From Brevifilum sp029548365 (GTDB lineage Bacteria; Chloroflexota; Anaerolineae; Anaerolineales; Anaerolineaceae): DNA of 55,354 nucleotides. Shown here one piece after another: positions 52,357 through 55,354 of this stretch (the first letter of the stretch is position 1; each line of letters starts with the position of its first letter). A model generated the notes under the pieces. The model was not told the origin of the DNA. It saw only the letters and a list, made by a program, of their open reading frames with translations, and ran no database searches. The translations under genes were made by a program, and so were the position numbers. The stretch is taken from NCBI GenBank assembly GCA_035376985.1, contig DAOSSA010000016.1, positions 1 through 55,354 on the forward strand, read 5' to 3'.

Positions 52357-53352
52357 TCAATTCAGCCAGTGGTAAAACCGATTGACAATTTTCTGTAGAG
52401 CATAACGGATCAAGCGTACATCAGCCAGGCGCTGCATCAAACCCCTGGTTCGGGGTTTTACAACCTGCACTGCCGAAGAGAGTCCCGTCTGCGCAGCCAG
52501 CGCCGCCATCTCCTCAGAAAGGGCATTCCCCATCAAGCGCATGGTTTGCTGGCGAGTACAAAGCCGCAGATACCCCTTGGCATCCATCAAATCATCCATC
52601 TCCACCATGCGCCCCATCACGTGTTCACCCCAGCCTGTGGGCAGCATCTCCGCCAGGACTTCCTGCAGCACAGTCTTGGGGCACACCATCTGGAAGTGAT
52701 GTGCAGAAACCCAGGCTTCAAGCCCATCATAAGCAACGATGATGTCCTCAATCCCGTCCACTTCAGCCTGGTAGACCTCCCAGGTGCGACCGCTGTTTTC
52801 GATATACTCTTCCTCCCATTTGTGGGGCATTAGCAAACCGCGCTGAACGATCAAGCCGGATTTTTCGACAAAATTTACGGTGCTTGACGAGCTCATTGCC
52901 ACACGCTGCCGAATATAAAAACCCGTCACCGCGCCCACATTAGGAAAGGTATCGATGATTTTCAGGTGTTCGCCCAGCCAACCAGGCAGGTGAAAGACAT
53001 CATCATCCGTATACGCTACGATCTCTCCAGGGGCTATGTCCACAATCATCCGCAGAGCGTTCGGCTTGCCAACATTCTGTTTGGAAAGCAGCAGGTAATC
53101 GATGGCGCCCTGTTCGTACAAGGATTGAAGATATGCCACCATTTCAGGGCAACTACCGTTATCAAAAACAAGCAGGTCATAAGACTCGTGAGTATTCGCC
53201 AGTATGCTTTCAATGGTCGCCCGGGTTACATCCAGGCGGTGTTGAAAATAACCCGCCTGGTATGGCGCATAAACCAGCACCGCTACTGTCGTGCGCGCCG
53301 GTGAAAAATCAAGGGTTTTTCCGCGGGAAGGATTAATGCCAATACGAGCCAT
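52357..53352 (-). CDS. Family 2 glycosyltransferase
   Basis: 331-aa GT-A enzyme. VAVLVYAPYQAGYFQHRLDV, YDLLVFDNGSCPEMVAYL, NVGKPNALRMIVDIAPGEIV and AYTDDDVFHLPGWLGEHL (DDD metal site) fit GT2 enzymes that decorate surface glycans. The C-terminal ~80 residues are basic and helical. It belongs to the leftward cluster. Confidence 0.84.
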   Translation of the reverse strand: MARIGINPSRGKTLDFSPARTTVAVLVYAPYQAGYFQHRLDVTRATIESILANTHESYDLLVFDNGSCPEMVAYLQSLYEQGAIDYLLLSKQNVGKPNALRMIVDIAPGEIVAYTDDDVFHLPGWLGEHLKIIDTFPNVGAVTGFYIRQRVAMSSSSTVNFVEKSGLIVQRGLLMPHKWEEEYIENSGRTWEVYQAEVDGIEDIIVAYDGLEAWVSAHHFQMVCPKTVLQEVLAEMLPTGWGEHVMGRMVEMDDLMDAKGYLRLCTRQQTMRLMGNALSEEMAALAAQTGLSSAVQVVKPRTRGLMQRLADVRLIRYALQKIVNRFYHWLN

Positions 53353-53379
53353 TGATTACTCTCTGTTCATTGATCATCT

Positions 53380-54315
53380 TCAGTTCGCATTACGATTTTT
53401 AAGTTTCTCTGCCAACCACCCCCGCACCTCACCGTAGGCTTTTACCGGGTGAAACAGCGCAAAGAATAACCAGCCCAAAAAGCGCGAATGCAACCGGATA
53501 AGGGGGAAAATCTCCACTTCACGCCAGAAACCGCTCCAACCCAGGCGTTTTCGTTGCAACCTATCTGCGTTCAGCACATGTGTGACATCATGAAGCGTGA
53601 AAATTGTGCGCCGCCCACCTCCCAGCCGCACATTGACGCCGGTCTCCGGTTGGTAATAATGTTTCAGCCCGCCCGGCAGGTGGCGATAATCATGGTTCTG
53701 ATGCACAATGGTCACCACCTCTGAAAGGTCAATCACCGGCCAACCCTTCCAACGCGCCCGGTAAATCATCCAGTTGTCCCATCCCGCTCTACCAACCGCA
53801 AAATCCGGGATGTCTTGAAAGCACGCCCGGGGGAACACAAAATAATCGCTGCCAGTTGGTCGGTGCAAAACACCCTCTTCGCGGATGCCCGCCAGCAATG
53901 CCTGGTCCCAGCCTTCCGAAAAATCCATGGGTGCATCAATATCCATATCCCAGCGCTGACCCACAGCCAAAAAGTGTTCTTTTGCGCCTGAAAGTCGCCG
54001 AACCGCACCCAGTAAGTCCGGCAAGAAGAGAATGTCGGCATTGGCATAGACCAGGAAAGGGGTTTCACTCACCCCGCGCGCGAGGGCAAAAATCGAACTG
54101 ATCAGCGGTGTTCCTAACTCGTTGCAGCGCACATTCGAGAGATGCAGCAGCCCCAATTCCTGGCAGTACTCCGCAATCCCGGGCTCATCTCCGATCACAA
54201 CCACCTCGACCTCATCGCCCAGCGCCTGCCAATTTCGCAGCATATTGCCCTGAATCATCCGGATATGCGGGTCAGTGAAGGGTTTGGGGGCGGTAAACAG
54301 GGTTAACAGTGGCAT
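53380..54315 (-). CDS. Predicted GT-A glycosyltransferase
   Basis: 311-aa protein starting MPLLTLFTAPKPFTDPHIRM. The pattern of a GT-A domain is visible: VEVVVIGDEPGIAEYC, SSIFALARGVSETPFLVY, then ANADILFLPDLLGAV (DxD-like NADI) and a later GWDNWMIYRARWKGWPVIDL. No close named family comes to mind. It starts 3 bp after the upstream methyltransferase stop, so co-expression is likely. Confidence 0.7.
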   Translation of the reverse strand: MPLLTLFTAPKPFTDPHIRMIQGNMLRNWQALGDEVEVVVIGDEPGIAEYCQELGLLHLSNVRCNELGTPLISSIFALARGVSETPFLVYANADILFLPDLLGAVRRLSGAKEHFLAVGQRWDMDIDAPMDFSEGWDQALLAGIREEGVLHRPTGSDYFVFPRACFQDIPDFAVGRAGWDNWMIYRARWKGWPVIDLSEVVTIVHQNHDYRHLPGGLKHYYQPETGVNVRLGGGRRTIFTLHDVTHVLNADRLQRKRLGWSGFWREVEIFPLIRLHSRFLGWLFFALFHPVKAYGEVRGWLAEKLKNRNAN

Positions 54316-54318
54316 CGT

Positions 54319-55200
54319 TCAATCAGCCTTGTCATCCGGGAGGGGCAACCAGGCCTGGTGAGGGAAAAGCTTCTGAATTGCCTGTCGATACAACATCCCT
54401 GCCTGCCGCTTTAAGCGCACCATCCGCTCACGAGTAAGCTGTGGTTGAGGCGCGTCATCGGGTAAAGGTTGTGCCAGTGCAGTCAGGTAGAGGTTCAACA
54501 GCGAGGAGCGCGGAAAGCCGTGGCGATGAAAAAAGAATACGTGATAGCCTGCCTGCCGTAAAACCGTCTGCAGGCTGTGCGGGGTATAGCAGGCCAGGTG
54601 CGCCAGCTCAAAACTGTCATGCGCATAAAAATTAGGCACCTCCAGCAAGAGGATGCCGCTTTCATTAAGAAGCTCTCTGCGGATTGTGCTTAACATCCCC
54701 ACCGGGTCTGGCAGGTGTTCTAAAACATGAACCAGGCTGACCAGGTCAAACCTGGGCGGGTTGTCCGCTAACAGCTTGTCAAGCGCTGCATACATGTTAA
54801 TCCCCCGATCCTGAGCATACCGCCTGTAAGCCTCTCCCGGTTCAACACCGACCACAACGCTGTCGAAGGCGTCTTGAAAGGCTGCCAGCAGGATGCCGGT
54901 TGATGCGCCAATATCCAAAATGCGCGCCGGCGGATCGATCTGCAGTGTGCGCAACATTTTAATCAGAGATAACGCCCGACGTTCCTGTACCCACAGGTCT
55001 TTTGCTGTTGGTTCTTCTGAAGACTGGTAAATTCTGCGGTAGGTTTCTGCATAAAAAGCCGGGTCTGCCGCCTGGCTGGCTTGTGGAGATTGATAAATCA
55101 ACCCGCAATGCGTACATTGGAAATACGCCAGCGGAAAGCCAAAGGATTCCACCTGGGTAAAAAGATCGTATTGGGCTGATCCACATACCAAACAAATCAT
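54319..55200 (-). CDS. Class I SAM-dependent methyltransferase with N-terminal zinc motif
   Basis: 293-aa protein. The N-terminal zinc knuckle is CLVCGSA...FQCTHCGLIYQSP. The SAM-binding core has ARILDIGASTGILLAAF, VVGVEPGE and LVSLVHVLEHLPDPV, then LLLEVPNFYAHDSFELAHL. This C-methyltransferase-like architecture is frequent in polysaccharide clusters. It is the first complete gene of the leftward operon in this window. Confidence 0.86.
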   Translation of the reverse strand: MICLVCGSAQYDLFTQVESFGFPLAYFQCTHCGLIYQSPQASQAADPAFYAETYRRIYQSSEEPTAKDLWVQERRALSLIKMLRTLQIDPPARILDIGASTGILLAAFQDAFDSVVVGVEPGEAYRRYAQDRGINMYAALDKLLADNPPRFDLVSLVHVLEHLPDPVGMLSTIRRELLNESGILLLEVPNFYAHDSFELAHLACYTPHSLQTVLRQAGYHVFFFHRHGFPRSSLLNLYLTALAQPLPDDAPQPQLTRERMVRLKRQAGMLYRQAIQKLFPHQAWLPLPDDKAD

Positions 55201-55251
55201 AAACAGCTCGCAAAACCGGTTTTCAATCGATTATATCATTCTGCAACCGGT

Positions 55252-55354
55252 CTACGCCTCCAGAATTTTCAGATCTTTTACTATCGTGGTCTGAACGGTT
55301 AAAGACACGTTCCGGCTAACCGGTTTGAGCCGCAGCACCCCACGATCAACCCTG
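55252..55354 (-). CDS. Partial C-terminus of a gene running off the window
   Basis: On the leftward strand the last 34 codons before a TAG stop are open to the window edge and read RVDRGVLRLKPVSRN near their start, ending DLKILEA. It lies 51 bp upstream of the methyltransferase and would belong to the same cluster. Too little is visible to name it. Confidence 0.4.
   Translation of the reverse strand, partial: RVDRGVLRLKPVSRNVSLTVQTTIVKDLKILEA

Overview
The window is a bacterial chromosome segment with intermediate GC content. It most likely comes from an anaerobic Chloroflexota (Anaerolineae-type) bacterium. This placement is inferred from gene content (oligoendopeptidase F, GatCAB, a tungsten-type aldehyde:ferredoxin oxidoreductase, a 2-amino-3-ketobutyrate ligase, heptamer tandem repeats) and not from a phylogenetic marker.

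Layout. 1-6.7 kb: housekeeping peptidases (YgjP-type, PepF), a PHP-domain phosphoesterase and a large stand-alone VirD4/HerA-like ATPase. 7.4-19.5 kb: one rightward type III-B CRISPR-Cas operon in the order cmr2(cas10)-cmr3-cmr1-cmr4-cmr5-cmr6-csx1(CARF-HEPN)-csx15-small membrane protein-cas6-reverse transcriptase-cas1-cas2. Many of these genes overlap by a few bases, which suggests translational coupling. 19.5-24.5 kb: two CRISPR arrays (39 and 15 repeats, 52 spacers). Each has its own leader, and they arose by tandem duplication: a 5'-truncated cas2 copy and a second leader lie between them. 24.9-29.9 kb: a tungsto-enzyme block (AOR, two MoaD-like proteins, MoeB) with a lipoprotein, a strong attenuator-like terminator in the AOR leader and a truncated insertion sequence. 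30.3-35.3 kb: tRNA-Gly(UCC), gatCAB and kbl. 35.4-55.4 kb: two small proteins, then a surface-polysaccharide region with glycosyltransferases, Wzz- and Wzy/WaaL-like proteins and a leftward nonulosonic (sialic/legionaminic-type) acid cluster (methyltransferase, glycosyltransferases, Gfo/Idh, SDRs, NeuA-HAD fusion, radical SAM, NeuB, second NeuA).

How the CRISPR system should work. Cmr1-6 form the RNA-guided complex. Cas10 has its palm domains but no HD nuclease domain, so its main output is probably cyclic oligoadenylate, which would activate the CARF-HEPN RNase. Csx15 and the membrane protein are candidate modulators or effectors of that signal. Cas6 should process both repeat types, because they share the 3' 20 bases, a GCCC-UUCG-GGGC hairpin and the AUUGAAAC handle. 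The RT next to Cas1-Cas2 predicts spacer capture from RNA. The array content agrees: at least eight spacers, read as the target strand, contain a Shine-Dalgarno sequence followed by a start codon, always oriented so that the crRNA is antisense to the mRNA.

Most striking observations: (i) array 1 switches between two repeat families part-way along, and array 2 carries a single intruding repeat of the other family; (ii) both leaders keep two inverted repeats at exactly the same distances (233 and 111 bp) from the first repeat, with compensatory base changes; (iii) spacers are enriched for translation-start regions; (iv) there is an undescribed-looking ancillary membrane protein and a cold-shock-like extension on Cmr6.
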